Assembly: GCA_963805475.1 (NCBI GenBank)
Contig: CAWDUO010000008.1
Location: 176,443-240,442 of the forward strand
DNA length: 64,000 bases
Reading direction: 5' to 3'
Source: VRUE01 sp963805475
GTDB taxonomy: Bacteria > Actinomycetota > Thermoleophilia > Solirubrobacterales > 70-9
In this document: positions 49,982 through 58,778 of the stretch, piece after piece
Position numbering within the stretch: position 1 is the first letter of the stretch
Layout: the number at the start of each line of letters is the position of its first letter
Notes under the pieces: generated by a model
What the model saw: only the letters and a program-made list of their open reading frames with translations
Told to the model about the DNA's origin: nothing
Database searches by the model: none
Program-made: the position numbers and the translations under genes

Positions 49982-52606
49982 ATGGCCCCCTCCGAGCCCG
50001 AGCTGTTCCTGATCGACGGTAACTCGCTCGCCTACCGGGCGTTCTTCGCGCTGCCGGAGTCGATCGGGACGAGCGACGGGCGGCCGACCAACGCGATCTA
50101 CGGGCTCGCGTCGATGCTGGTCAAGATCATCGACGAGCACCATCCCGCCGGGGTGGTGGTCGCTTGGGACGCCGGCTGGTCGGGGCGCGAGAAGACCTAC
50201 GACCTCTACAAGGCGCAGCGCAAACCGCGGCCGGACCTGCTGCGCGAGCAGTGGCCGCACCTGATGCCGCTGGTCGACGCCTTCGGCTACACCAACGTCA
50301 AGGTCGACGGCTACGAGGCCGACGACGTGATCGCCTCGCTGGCCCGCCAGGCGCGCGGGGAGGGGATCGACGTGATGGTCGTCACCGGCGACCGCGACGC
50401 CTACCAGTTGGTCGGGCCGGGGGTGCGGGTGATGAGCACCTCGCGCGGGATCACCGAGACCAAGGTCTACGACGAGGCCGCGGTCGAGGAGCGCTACGGC
50501 GTGCCGCCGACGCTGATCACCGACCTGATGGGACTGCGCGGCGACACCTCCGACAACATCCCCGGCGTCCCCGGGATCGGCGAGAAGACCGCCACCCAGC
50601 TGCTACAGAAATTCGGCGACCTCGAGGGGGTGCTCGGCAGCGTCGAGGAGATCTCCGGCGCCAAGCGCAAGCAGAACCTGGTCGAGCACGCCGATGACGC
50701 GCGCATGTCGAAGCAGCTCGCCACCCTGCACTACGACATCGAGACCGGGGTCGACCTCGGCGCCGCGATGGCCTCGCAGCCCGATCGCGGCGCGCTGCGC
50801 GAGTTCATGCGCGAGTTCGAGCTGCGCGCGGTGATGGAGCGGCTCGAGGAGGCGCTGCCCGAGGGCGAGGCGGTGCCCGGGCGCAGCGTCGAGACCGAGC
50901 TGGCGGTCGAGGTCGAGGAGGGCGCGCCCGGCGACCTCGGCGAGGGCCCGGCCGCGCTGGCGATCGCCGGCGAGCGCTGGGCGGCCGCCCAGGGCGAGCG
51001 CACGCTCGCCGGCAGCGCCGGCCTCGACGAGCTCGCGGTCGCGCTGGCCGGCCACCCGCTGGCCGCGCACGACGCCAAGTCGCTCGGCGGCGGCCGCCAC
51101 GGCCTGCTCGCCGCCGCCGCGCGCGAGGGGGTCGAGCTGGAGCTCGCGCACGACACGATGCTCGCCGCCTACCTGCTGGAGCCGCAGCGGCGCACCTACG
51201 AGCTGACCGAGCTGGCTGCCGACGCCGGCATCGGCATCGCCGCGGGCGCCGCGGCCGAGGGCGGGGAGGAGGACGGCCAGCTGGCGCTCGGCGAGGAGGC
51301 CGAGGCGGGGCTCGAGCCGTCCGAGGAAGCGCGCCTCGTCGCCGCGCTCGCCGAGGCGCAGCGCCCGCGCCTCGAGCAGTTCGAGCTGACCTCTCTCCTG
51401 CACGAGGTCGAGCTGCCGCTCGTCCACGTGCTCGCGGCGATGGAACGCGAGGGGCTGAAGCTCGACGCCGAGCGCCTCGCCGAGGTCGGCGCCGGCTTCG
51501 GCGAGCGGATCGCCACCCTGGAGCGGGAGATCCACGAGCTGGCCGAGGAGGAGTTCACGATCGGCTCGCCGCAGCAGGTCGGCCGCGTCCTCTTCGAGAA
51601 GCTCGGCCTGACGAGGAAGCGCCGCGGCAAGACCGGCTTCTCCACCGACGCCCGCGTGCTCGCCCAGATCCGCGACGAGCACCCGATCGTCGAGAAGATC
51701 GAGCACTGGCGCGAGCTGACCAAGCTGAAGAACACCTACCTCGACTCGCTGCCCGAACTGATCGACCCCGAGACCGGCCGCGTCCACACCACCTTCAACC
51801 AGGCCGCGACCACGACCGGCCGCCTCTCCAGCACCAACCCCAACCTGCAGAACATCCCGATCCGCACCGAGATCGGCCGCCCGGTGCGCGCCTGCTTCGT
51901 CGCCGAGCGCGGCGCCCGTCTGCTCTCCGCCGACTACAGCCAGGTCGAGCTGCGGGTGCTCGCCCACGTCGCCGAGGAGGAGGTGCTGAAGGAGGTCTTC
52001 CGGGCCGGCGAAGACGTCCACGCGGCGACCGCAGCCGAGGTCTTCGAGATCTCGCGCGAGGAGGTCGACGTCGGCCAGCGCTCGAAGGCGAAGATGGTCA
52101 ACTTCGGCATCGTCTACGGGCTGACCGGCTTCGGCCTCGCCGACCGGCTCAACATCCCGCGCAAAGAGGGCGAGGAGTTCGTCGCTCGCTACCTGGAGCG
52201 CTTTCCGGCTGTGCGCGCATTCCGCGAGCAGATCGTCGAGCGCGCCCAGGAGGAGGGCTACGTGCGCACGCTGATGGGGCGGCGGCGGGCGATCCCCGAG
52301 CTGCGCTCGGGCAACCCCAACACGCGCCGGCTCGGCGAGCGGCTGGCGGTCAACACGGTGATCCAGGGCACCGCCGCCGACATCATCAAGGTGGCGATGG
52401 TGCGCTGCCAGAGCGCCCTCGCCGAGCGCGAGGCGAAGACCCGCCTGGTGCTCCAGATCCACGACGAGCTGCTGTTCGAGGGCCCGCCGGGGGAGATGGA
52501 CGACGCGACCGAGCTGGTGCGGCGCGAGATGTGCGCCGCCTACCAGCTCGATCCGCCGTTGGAGGTGGACGTAGGCATCGGCCGCGACTGGCTGGAGGCG
52601 AAGTGA
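49982..52606 (+). CDS. polA: DNA polymerase I
   Basis: Repair and Okazaki-fragment polymerase, 874 residues. 5'-3' exonuclease domain at 1-290 (DGNSLAYRAFFALP, VVTGDRDAYQLV, GLRGDTSDNIPGVPGIGEKTA). The middle domain at about 310-465 lacks the acidic motifs needed for proofreading (the expected first Asp-x-Glu is absent around AIAGERWAAAQ), so it is probably inactive, as in Taq polymerase. The polymerase domain shows DYSQVELRVLAHV near 646, RSKAKMVNFGIVYG near 698 and QIHDELLFE near 825. Confidence 0.96.
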   Translation: MAPSEPELFLIDGNSLAYRAFFALPESIGTSDGRPTNAIYGLASMLVKIIDEHHPAGVVVAWDAGWSGREKTYDLYKAQRKPRPDLLREQWPHLMPLVDAFGYTNVKVDGYEADDVIASLARQARGEGIDVMVVTGDRDAYQLVGPGVRVMSTSRGITETKVYDEAAVEERYGVPPTLITDLMGLRGDTSDNIPGVPGIGEKTATQLLQKFGDLEGVLGSVEEISGAKRKQNLVEHADDARMSKQLATLHYDIETGVDLGAAMASQPDRGALREFMREFELRAVMERLEEALPEGEAVPGRSVETELAVEVEEGAPGDLGEGPAALAIAGERWAAAQGERTLAGSAGLDELAVALAGHPLAAHDAKSLGGGRHGLLAAAAREGVELELAHDTMLAAYLLEPQRRTYELTELAADAGIGIAAGAAAEGGEEDGQLALGEEAEAGLEPSEEARLVAALAEAQRPRLEQFELTSLLHEVELPLVHVLAAMEREGLKLDAERLAEVGAGFGERIATLEREIHELAEEEFTIGSPQQVGRVLFEKLGLTRKRRGKTGFSTDARVLAQIRDEHPIVEKIEHWRELTKLKNTYLDSLPELIDPETGRVHTTFNQAATTTGRLSSTNPNLQNIPIRTEIGRPVRACFVAERGARLLSADYSQVELRVLAHVAEEEVLKEVFRAGEDVHAATAAEVFEISREEVDVGQRSKAKMVNFGIVYGLTGFGLADRLNIPRKEGEEFVARYLERFPAVRAFREQIVERAQEEGYVRTLMGRRRAIPELRSGNPNTRRLGERLAVNTVIQGTAADIIKVAMVRCQSALAEREAKTRLVLQIHDELLFEGPPGEMDDATELVRREMCAAYQLDPPLEVDVGIGRDWLEAK

Positions 52607-52615
52607 GGGTGTCCG

Positions 52616-53053
52616 ATGGATAGGGGCGTCTACGTTCTGCTGACCGCCCTGGCGGGCGGCCTGATCGCCCTCCAAGCGCCGATCAACGCCGGCCTCGGGC
52701 GGGCAACCGGCAGCCTGCCGGCGGCGCTCGTCTCCTTCGGCATGGGGACGCTGGCGCTGGCGGCGATCGTCGTGCTCAGCGGCCAGGCGGGCGGCCTCGG
52801 CTCGATCTCGGGAGTCAGCTGGTATTACCTGCTCGGTGGCCTGCTCGGCGCCGTCTACGTCACCAACGCCCTGATCGCGGTCTCCGCGATCGGCGCCGGC
52901 GGGGTCGCCGCGGCGACGATCACCGGCCAGCTGATCGCCGCGGTCGCGATCGACCGGCTAGGCCTGTTCGGCCTGCACCAGGTCGCGATCGGCCCCGAGC
53001 GCGTCGTCGGCGTCGTTTTGCTGATCGCCGGGACGATCCTCGTCGTGCGGTAG
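52616..53053 (+). CDS. DMT-superfamily membrane protein (YdcZ/DUF606 type)
   Basis: 145 residues with five hydrophobic segments. The start VYVLLTALAGGLIALQAPINAGLGRATGSLPAALVS-like pattern (broken here as GGLIALQAPINAGLGR and PAALVSFGMG) is typical of DUF606 half-size transporters, with the matching NALIAVSAIGAG segment near 83. Substrate is unknown. It follows polA after nine bases and overlaps the leftward flavoprotein gene tail to tail by 96 bases. Confidence 0.82.
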   Translation: MDRGVYVLLTALAGGLIALQAPINAGLGRATGSLPAALVSFGMGTLALAAIVVLSGQAGGLGSISGVSWYYLLGGLLGAVYVTNALIAVSAIGAGGVAAATITGQLIAAVAIDRLGLFGLHQVAIGPERVVGVVLLIAGTILVVR

Positions 53054-54151
53054 GGGAGCCGGCGCGATCCGCAGGTAGTGCCCGAAGGACCAGTCGACGA
53101 AGCGCTGGGAGCCCATCAGGCGGATCAGCGGGCCGAGCAGGCGCGGGGGGATGCGGGGGATCAGCCGCTGCGCGCGTAGCATCCAGCGGAACTTCCACTC
53201 GTGGGAGTCGTGGAAGGAGGCGTAGCTGGCGGCGGCGCTCTCGCGGTCCTGCCGGCCCTCGTACACGCCGCGCAGCTCGCGGCCCAGCGCGGCGCCGAAG
53301 TAGAGCGCGGTCCTGATCCCCTCCGCGGTCAGCGGCAGGCAGTGGCCGGCCGAGTCGCCGGCGAAGAAGACTCCGCCCTCGGTCGCCCGGCGCAGCTTGT
53401 GCGGGATCCAGTTGCCCTGGTACTCGTTCGGCGCCTTGCCCAGGTCCTCGGTCAGCAGCACCGTCGTGTCCTTGACGTGGAAGCGCGGGTCGAAGGACCC
53501 GATCCCGATCCGCAGCTCATCGTCGGCGGGGAACGACCAGCCGTAGCCGGCGGGCACGTAGCGGCGGTCGATCCAGATCTCCAGATCCTCGCCGCGGCCG
53601 CCCGGGTGCACCTCGAGCCCGCGCGAGAGCGGCGCGTCGGGCGGCTGGTAGCCGTCGCCGGAGGCGAGCACGCGGCGCCAGCCCAGGGCGTCGACGACCA
53701 GCGGCGCGCGGACCGTCCCGCGGTCGGTCTCGACCGCGATCGCCCCATCGCCGTTCGCCGGCGCCGCGCGGCCGTTCACCTTCGCTGTCTCGAAGCGGGC
53801 GTCGCAGCCCTCCCACAGCAGCTCGCAGAGCTCGCGGTAGTCGAAGGTCGAGAAGGTCCAGGGAAGCCGGAAGCGCCGGTCGCCGTGCGGAGTGTGGAAG
53901 AGCAGCGAGTCGAAGCGCTGGCGCTCGGACGCCAGCAGGCCGGTGGCGCGCAGCCACTCGGTCGGGACGCCGCAGGCGGAGGTCTGCCGCTCGCCGATCT
54001 CGTAGCGGTCGACGACGAGCACGTCGGCGCCCGAGCCGGCCAGCTCGCGCGCCACCGCCAGCCCGGCGAAGCTCGCTCCGCAGATCAGCACGTCGCACGA
54101 CCCTTCGAGAGGAGTGCGCTCCTCACCGCGTTTCGTCGCTCTCACCGGCAC
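52958..54151 (-). CDS. FAD-dependent oxidoreductase, geranylgeranyl-reductase-like
   Basis: Flavoprotein monooxygenase/reductase fold of about 397 residues. FAD site CDVLICGASFAGLAVARELA near 17, a GG-type motif RYEIGERQTSACGVP near 50, and the second FAD motif VFFAGDSAGHCLPLTAEGI near 276. Members reduce isoprenoid chains of lipids or quinones, or hydroxylate small molecules; I cannot decide. I chose GTG 54151 (GTG 54145 also possible) because longer starts run into the divergent rpsA. The last 32 codons are antisense to the transporter gene and could be an unconserved tail. Confidence 0.82.
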   Translation of the reverse strand: MPVRATKRGEERTPLEGSCDVLICGASFAGLAVARELAGSGADVLVVDRYEIGERQTSACGVPTEWLRATGLLASERQRFDSLLFHTPHGDRRFRLPWTFSTFDYRELCELLWEGCDARFETAKVNGRAAPANGDGAIAVETDRGTVRAPLVVDALGWRRVLASGDGYQPPDAPLSRGLEVHPGGRGEDLEIWIDRRYVPAGYGWSFPADDELRIGIGSFDPRFHVKDTTVLLTEDLGKAPNEYQGNWIPHKLRRATEGGVFFAGDSAGHCLPLTAEGIRTALYFGAALGRELRGVYEGRQDRESAAASYASFHDSHEWKFRWMLRAQRLIPRIPPRLLGPLIRLMGSQRFVDWSFGHYLRIAPAPLPHDEDRPGDQQNDADDALGADRDLVQAEQA

Positions 54152-54188
54152 GACGCCAAGCGTATCCCCTCTGCAATGATTCGCCGCT

Positions 54189-55565
54189 GTGTCCGTGACC
54201 GATACGACCTTGACCGATACGCCCGACGCCCCTGCCGCCAACGGCTCTCCCGTGGAGAACGGCTCCCCCGTCGAGGGCTCCGGCGGCCTGCTCATCGAGG
54301 TCGACGGCAAGATCGTCCCCAACTACGCGGCGACGATGGTCTCCTTCGACGAGGGCGACGTCGTCAAGGGCAAGGTCGTGCGGATCGACAAGGACGAGGT
54401 CCTGGTCGACATCGGCTACAAGTCGGAGGGGGTCATCCCCTCGACCGAGCTCTCGATCCGCAAGTCGGTCGACCCCCACGACGAGGTCGAGCTGGGCGAG
54501 GAGATCGACGCGCTCGTGCTCACCAAAGAGGACGCCGAGGGGCGCCTCGTCCTCTCCAAGAAGCGCGCCCGCTTCGAGAAGGCCTGGCGCAGGATCGAGG
54601 CCGCCGCCGAGTCGGGCGAACCGGTCGAAGGCAACGTGATCGAGGTCGTCAAGGGCGGCCTGATCCTCGACCTCGGGGTGCGCGGCTTCCTGCCCGCCTC
54701 GCTGGTCGACATCCGCCGCGTCCACAACCTCGACGAGTTCCTCGGCCAGGCGCTCGAGTGCAAAGTGATCGAGCTCAACCGCAGCCGCAACAACGTCGTG
54801 CTCTCGCGCCGCGCCGTGCTCGAGGAAGAGCGCAAGGAGGTGCGCGAGCAGATCCTCGGCCGGCTCGAGCCGGGCCAGGTGGTCGAGGGCAAGATCTCCA
54901 ACATCGTCGACTTCGGCGCCTTCGTCGACCTCGACGGGATCGACGGCCTGATCCACATCTCCGAGCTCTCCTGGAGCCACGTCAACCACCCCTCCGAGGT
55001 CGTCTCGATCGGCGACACCGTGCGGATCAAGGTGCTCGACATCGACCGCGACCGCCAGCGCATCTCGCTCGGCCTCAAGCAGACGCAGGAGGATCCGTGG
55101 CAGCGGGTGATCAGCACCCATCGCCCCGGCGACGTGCTCGAGGGGACGGTGACCAAGGTCGTCGCCTTCGGCGCCTTCGTCGAGATCCTGCCCGGCGTCG
55201 AGGGCCTGGTCCACATCTCCGAGCTCGCCGACCACCACGTCGAGAGCCCGAGCGAGGTGGTCGAGCCGAACTCGACCCTCAACGTGAAGATCCTCGAGAT
55301 CGACGAAGAGCGGCGGCGGCTCTCGCTCAGCATCAAGCGGGTCGAGGGGCAGAACATGCCGATGGGCGACCTGGGCGAACAGATCGAAGCGGCAGGGGAG
55401 GCGGAGGACGCCTCTGACGAGGACTCGCAGGCCGCGGGGCCCGACGCGACCGCGGAAGATGAGGCTGAGGCGGACGTTCCTGAGCCTGAGGCCGTAGCTG
55501 AGGAGCCCCTTGCCGAGGCGCCGGAGGCAGAGGCCGAGGAGTCCGAGGACTCGTCTGAGTCCTGA
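54189..55565 (+). CDS. rpsA: Small ribosomal subunit protein bS1
   Basis: RNA-binding protein S1, 458 residues, with four S1 domains beginning about 55 (GDVVKGKVVRIDKDEVLVD), 145 (EGNVIEVVKGGLILDLG), 230 (GQVVEGKISNIVDFGAFVD) and 312 (GDVLEGTVTKVVAFGAFVE), and an acidic Ala/Glu/Asp tail from about 395. Four domains are normal for actinobacteria, against six in Escherichia coli. The start is GTG (GTG TCC GTG ACC); coaE follows, a frequent neighbour in actinobacteria. Confidence 0.95.
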   Translation: MSVTDTTLTDTPDAPAANGSPVENGSPVEGSGGLLIEVDGKIVPNYAATMVSFDEGDVVKGKVVRIDKDEVLVDIGYKSEGVIPSTELSIRKSVDPHDEVELGEEIDALVLTKEDAEGRLVLSKKRARFEKAWRRIEAAAESGEPVEGNVIEVVKGGLILDLGVRGFLPASLVDIRRVHNLDEFLGQALECKVIELNRSRNNVVLSRRAVLEEERKEVREQILGRLEPGQVVEGKISNIVDFGAFVDLDGIDGLIHISELSWSHVNHPSEVVSIGDTVRIKVLDIDRDRQRISLGLKQTQEDPWQRVISTHRPGDVLEGTVTKVVAFGAFVEILPGVEGLVHISELADHHVESPSEVVEPNSTLNVKILEIDEERRRLSLSIKRVEGQNMPMGDLGEQIEAAGEAEDASDEDSQAAGPDATAEDEAEADVPEPEAVAEEPLAEAPEAEAEESEDSSES

Positions 55566-55574
55566 GCGGCGCTC

Positions 55575-56156
55575 GTGGGGCGGCCGCTGACCATCGGGCT
55601 GACCGGGGGTATAGCCGCCGGCAAGTCGGAGGCTCTCGCTGCGTTCGAGCGGCTTGGGGCGGCGACTGTCTCCAGCGACGCGGTGGTGCACGAGCTGCTC
55701 GATTCCGAGCCGCTGCTCTCGCGGCTGGTCGAGCGCTGGGGGGAGGAGGTGGCGCCGGGCGGCGCGATCGACCGGACCCGGGTCGGCTCGATCGTCTTCG
55801 CCGACGCCGGCGAGCTGGAGTGGCTGGAGGCGCAGATCCACCCGCTGGTCGGCGAGCGGATCGGCGGCTGGCTCGGCTCGCTGTCCGAGGGGACCGAGGT
55901 CGCCGTGGTCGAGGTGCCGCTGCTGTTCGAGTCCGGCATGGAGGGGGTCTTCGACACGACCGTCGCCGTCGTCGCCTCCGAGGGGGTGCGCCGCGAGCGC
56001 GCCGCCGGGCGCGGCCACGCGCTGGTCGACGAGCGCGAGGCGCGCCAGCTCGCCCAGGCCGAGAAGGCCGCCCGCGCCGCCCACGTGGTCGAGAACGAGG
56101 GCAGCGTCGAGGAGCTCGAGCGCCAGCTGTCCGCCCTCGTCGCGAAGCTGCTATGA
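55575..56156 (+). CDS. coaE: Dephospho-CoA kinase
   Basis: Last step of coenzyme A synthesis. It is 193 residues with the P-loop GLTGGIAAGKSEAL near 8, the Asp region VSSDAVVHELL near 32, and VVEVPLLFESGME near 112, all family features. Start GTG nine bases after rpsA. The stop is followed directly by a P3 element. Confidence 0.94.
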   Translation: MGRPLTIGLTGGIAAGKSEALAAFERLGAATVSSDAVVHELLDSEPLLSRLVERWGEEVAPGGAIDRTRVGSIVFADAGELEWLEAQIHPLVGERIGGWLGSLSEGTEVAVVEVPLLFESGMEGVFDTTVAVVASEGVRRERAAGRGHALVDEREARQLAQAEKAARAAHVVENEGSVEELERQLSALVAKLL

Positions 56157-56214
56157 GCGCGGAGCGACCAAGCGTCCATCTCTGTTTCTTCGCGCCGGGA
56201 GCGAAGCGCGAAAA
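56157..56214 (+). repeat. P3 element, copy 3 (between coaE and the transglycosylase gene)
   Basis: GCGCGGAGCGACCAAGCGTC followed by CATCTCTGTTTCTTCGCGCC and GGGAGCGAAGCGCG. It aligns over about 55 bases with copy 1 at 17204. It starts at the coaE stop and ends ten bases before the next ATG. Confidence 0.82.
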
Positions 56215-56223
56215 TTGGTGTCT

Positions 56224-56808
56224 ATGACGAAGAGGGCGAGGCGGCGTCGCCGGCGCCTGCTCGTCGCCGGCGTCGCCGTCGCGGCGGGGATTGCGGCGGG
56301 CCTGGCGCTCGGTCTGGTGGGCAAGTTCGACGACGTGATCCAGGAGCTGACCCTGCCCCTGCGCCACGAGGACATCATCCGTCAGCAGGCCGCCGACAAG
56401 CACGTCGACGCCTCGCTGATCGCCGCGGTGATCTACGCCGAGTCGCGCTTCGAAGACCAGACCTCGAAGGCCGGCGCGCGCGGGCTGATGCAGATCACGC
56501 CGGCGACCGCGAACGAGATCGAGCGGCTCAGCGGCGGCACGACCTTCAAACTGACGGATCTGAGCGACCCCGAAGTCAACATCCGCTACGGCACCTTCTA
56601 CCTGCACGAAATGCTCGTCCGCTACGACGGCAACGAGGTCGCCGCGGTCGCCGCCTACAACGCCGGCCCGACCAAGGTCGACGAATGGGGCGGCAGCGAC
56701 CTGACGGTCGGCGAGATCCCGCTGGACGAAACGCGCGGCTACGTCGCCGACGTGCTCGACAAGCAGCGCGCCTACCGCGAAAAGTACGCCAGGGAGCTGG
56801 GATATTGA
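56224..56808 (+). CDS. Lytic transglycosylase (SLT domain), membrane-anchored
   Basis: Cleaves peptidoglycan glycan strands. It has 194 residues: a very basic start (TKRARRRRRRLL), one membrane segment at about 12-33, and the SLT domain with the catalytic Glu in AAVIYAESRFEDQ near 72, GLMQITPATA near 89 and AVAAYNAGPTKVDEWGG near 143. It belongs to the soluble Slt/MltE-like group with a signal anchor. Overlaps the transporter gene by four bases. Confidence 0.92.
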   Translation: MTKRARRRRRRLLVAGVAVAAGIAAGLALGLVGKFDDVIQELTLPLRHEDIIRQQAADKHVDASLIAAVIYAESRFEDQTSKAGARGLMQITPATANEIERLSGGTTFKLTDLSDPEVNIRYGTFYLHEMLVRYDGNEVAAVAAYNAGPTKVDEWGGSDLTVGEIPLDETRGYVADVLDKQRAYREKYARELGY

Positions 56809-58175
56809 GCGCGCCGCCGCGCCCCCGCCTCGCCGCGCTGGCGATCGCCGTCGGCCTCGTCCTCGCCGACTCCTCGATCGTCGTCCTGGCGCTGCCGCAG
56901 ATCTACCGCGACCTCGGCACGAGCGTCGCCGGCGTCACCTGGGTGCTCGTCTCATTCAACCTGACGATGGCGCTGGCGGCGGTCCCGGCGGCGCACCTGG
57001 CGCGCCGCATCGGCCCCGGCCGCGCCGCCGCGATCGGGCTCGCCGTCTTCGCCGGCGCCGGCGTCGCCTGCGGGCTCTCCGAGCAGCTCAGCACGCTGAT
57101 CGCCGCCCGCTGCGTGCAGGCGCTGGGCGGCGCGATGGCGGTGACCGCGGTGCTGGAGCTGCTACCCGCCACGGTGGGCTCGGAGCGGCGCGCCGTCGCG
57201 ATCTGGGCGACGGCGGGGGCGACCGGGGCGGCGCTCGGGCCGGCGCTCGGCGGCCTGCTGACCCAGCTCGTCTCCTGGCAGTCGATCTTCCTCGTCCAGG
57301 CGCCGCTCGCGATCGCCGCCGCGATCCCGGTGCTCGCCGTCGCCCGCCACGAGGCCTCGACCGCGATCGTCTCGGCCGAGCTGCGCCACACCGGCCGGCC
57401 GCACCTGCTCGCCAACGCGGCGCTGGCGCTGGTCTCCTCGGCGATCGCCGCCGCCCTCTTCCTGCTCGTGCTGCTGCTGATCGAAGGCTGGCGCCTCAGC
57501 CCGATCGGCGCCGCGGTCGTCGTCTCGGCGATGCCGCTGGCGGCGCTGCTCGGCGCCCGCATCGGGCCGCGCGCGGGAAGCGAGCGGGCGCGCGCCGCCG
57601 CCGGGGCGATCCTCGTCGCCGGCGGCCTCGGCGGGCTGGCGCTGCTGCCGAAGGCGAACGTCGCCCTGACCCTGCCGCCGCAGGTCCTGGTCGGTGTCGG
57701 CCTCGCCCTGGTGCTCTCGGCGCTGACCGAGACGGCGCTGCTGGGACGGGCGCCGCAGGCGATCCACGGCGGCTGGACGATCTCGGCCCGCCACGCCGGC
57801 GTCGCGATCGGCCTGATCGTGCTGACGCCCGTCTTCACCGCCGACATCGCCCAGCAGCGCCGCGACGCGATAAACGCCGGCACCGCGGTCGTCCTCGACG
57901 CGCGGGTCAACCCGCTGCTCAAGCTCGAGCTGGCGCAGCGGATCGAGGACCGGCTGGAAGGCGAGCGGGGCAAGGTGCCGACGATCGGGCCGGCCTTCGA
58001 ACCGCTGCCGAGCGATCCCGAAGAGCGCGCCGACGTGGTCGGCCTGCGCGAAGAGCTACAGGACCAGCTCGACCGCGCCGCCACCCACGCCTTCAGCCCC
58101 TCGTTCGGCCTCGGCGCCCTGCTCGGCCTGCTCGCCCTGATCCCGATCGGCCTCGCCCGGAGGGTCGACCTGTGA
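56805..58175 (+). CDS. Major facilitator superfamily transporter, DHA2-like
   Basis: About 456 residues with twelve or more membrane segments. The start ALAIAVGLVLADSSIVVLALPQIYRDLG and WVLVSFNLTMA follow the drug-exporter pattern (shown here in pieces: ADSSIVVLALPQIYRDLG), and the antiporter motif appears as GALGGAMAVT/AALGPALGGLLTQ near 107-150. A polar stretch of about 60 residues near 365-425 precedes the last segment, which is unusual. Start TTG at 56805 overlaps the transglycosylase stop. Substrate unknown. Confidence 0.85.
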   Translation: MSAPPRPRLAALAIAVGLVLADSSIVVLALPQIYRDLGTSVAGVTWVLVSFNLTMALAAVPAAHLARRIGPGRAAAIGLAVFAGAGVACGLSEQLSTLIAARCVQALGGAMAVTAVLELLPATVGSERRAVAIWATAGATGAALGPALGGLLTQLVSWQSIFLVQAPLAIAAAIPVLAVARHEASTAIVSAELRHTGRPHLLANAALALVSSAIAAALFLLVLLLIEGWRLSPIGAAVVVSAMPLAALLGARIGPRAGSERARAAAGAILVAGGLGGLALLPKANVALTLPPQVLVGVGLALVLSALTETALLGRAPQAIHGGWTISARHAGVAIGLIVLTPVFTADIAQQRRDAINAGTAVVLDARVNPLLKLELAQRIEDRLEGERGKVPTIGPAFEPLPSDPEERADVVGLREELQDQLDRAATHAFSPSFGLGALLGLLALIPIGLARRVDL

Positions 58176-58696
58176 ACGCCCCGAACAGGGGGGCGATGTT
58201 GGTGGGGGTCGCGGTCGTGGCCTCGCTGGCGCTCGTCTTCGCCTACCTGGCGGCGGGCGGGGCGTCGTATGAGCCGGCGAAGGTGCAGGACCCCTGCAAG
58301 CCGCGCCCCTGGCGCGGAACGGAAGGGCTCGAGCAGCTCGCCGAACAGTTCTCGCTCTCCGCCCTCGACGGCGCCGCCTGCAAGCTCGGCGTCAGCCGCG
58401 AGACGCTGGCGCGGGCGCTGGCGACGCCGGCCTCGCGCGAACGCTTCGCCAGGCGCTACGGGCTCAGCGACGCCGAAATCGCCCGCGCGGTTCGCGCCGG
58501 CCTGCTGCGCGCGGTCGACGACGCCGAACGCGCCGGCGCGCTCAGCCCGCTGCTCGCCGCGCCGCTGCGGGCCACCCTGCGCCGCATCCCGATCGACCAG
58601 GCGATCGAACTGATCCAGAACGCCGAATCGCTGCTGAACAACTTACAAAGCTTCCTCGGCCCGGCCGGCGGCCTCATAGAACAGTTCTTGCCCTGA
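58172..58696 (+). CDS. Membrane-anchored protein of unknown function
   Basis: 174 residues with one N-terminal membrane segment (about 9-28) and a helical, Ala-rich outside part. Repeated short helices resemble a tandem of small helical units (LEQLAEQFSLSALDGAACKLG, then LATPASRERFARRYGLSDAEI), perhaps a peptidoglycan or protein-binding module, but I recognise no family. Start GTG overlaps the transporter stop, so it may be an accessory of the transporter. Confidence 0.7.
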   Translation: MNAPNRGAMLVGVAVVASLALVFAYLAAGGASYEPAKVQDPCKPRPWRGTEGLEQLAEQFSLSALDGAACKLGVSRETLARALATPASRERFARRYGLSDAEIARAVRAGLLRAVDDAERAGALSPLLAAPLRATLRRIPIDQAIELIQNAESLLNNLQSFLGPAGGLIEQFLP

Positions 58697-58703
58697 ATAA
58701 AAC

Positions 58704-58778
58704 GCCGCCTCCTCTGCTCCCGCGAGACCCTGAAGAATCAGATATGGACAGGGTCTCGCTCCCGCGTCCGGGGGCGGC
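58704..58778. repeat. P9 element, copy 2, interrupted by a nested insertion
   Basis: Stem GCCGCC/GGCGGC and the core TCCTCTGCTCCCGCG ... TCCGGG match copy 1 at 29707, whose core is uninterrupted. The 42 extra bases here are a 33-base hairpin element plus a repeat of GCTCCCGCG. It lies between two converging genes and its last base is the last base of the XRE stop. Confidence 0.82.
58725..58757. mobile_element. 33-base nested hairpin carrying the P3 core, flanked by a 9-bp direct repeat
   Basis: Arms GCGAGACCCTG/CAGGGTCTCGC surround AAGAATCAGATATGGA, the exact reverse complement of the P3 consensus core. GCTCCCGCG occurs on both sides (58716-58724 and 58758-58766), and the related copy at 29707 has the corresponding site once (GCTTCGCG). 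This is what an insertion with target duplication would leave. No gene for movement is encoded. Confidence 0.65.

Noticed and set aside
54123..56084. Leftward open frames of 650 and 590 codons across rpsA and coaE
   Set aside because: Shadow frames of two certain genes; no motif and extreme composition.
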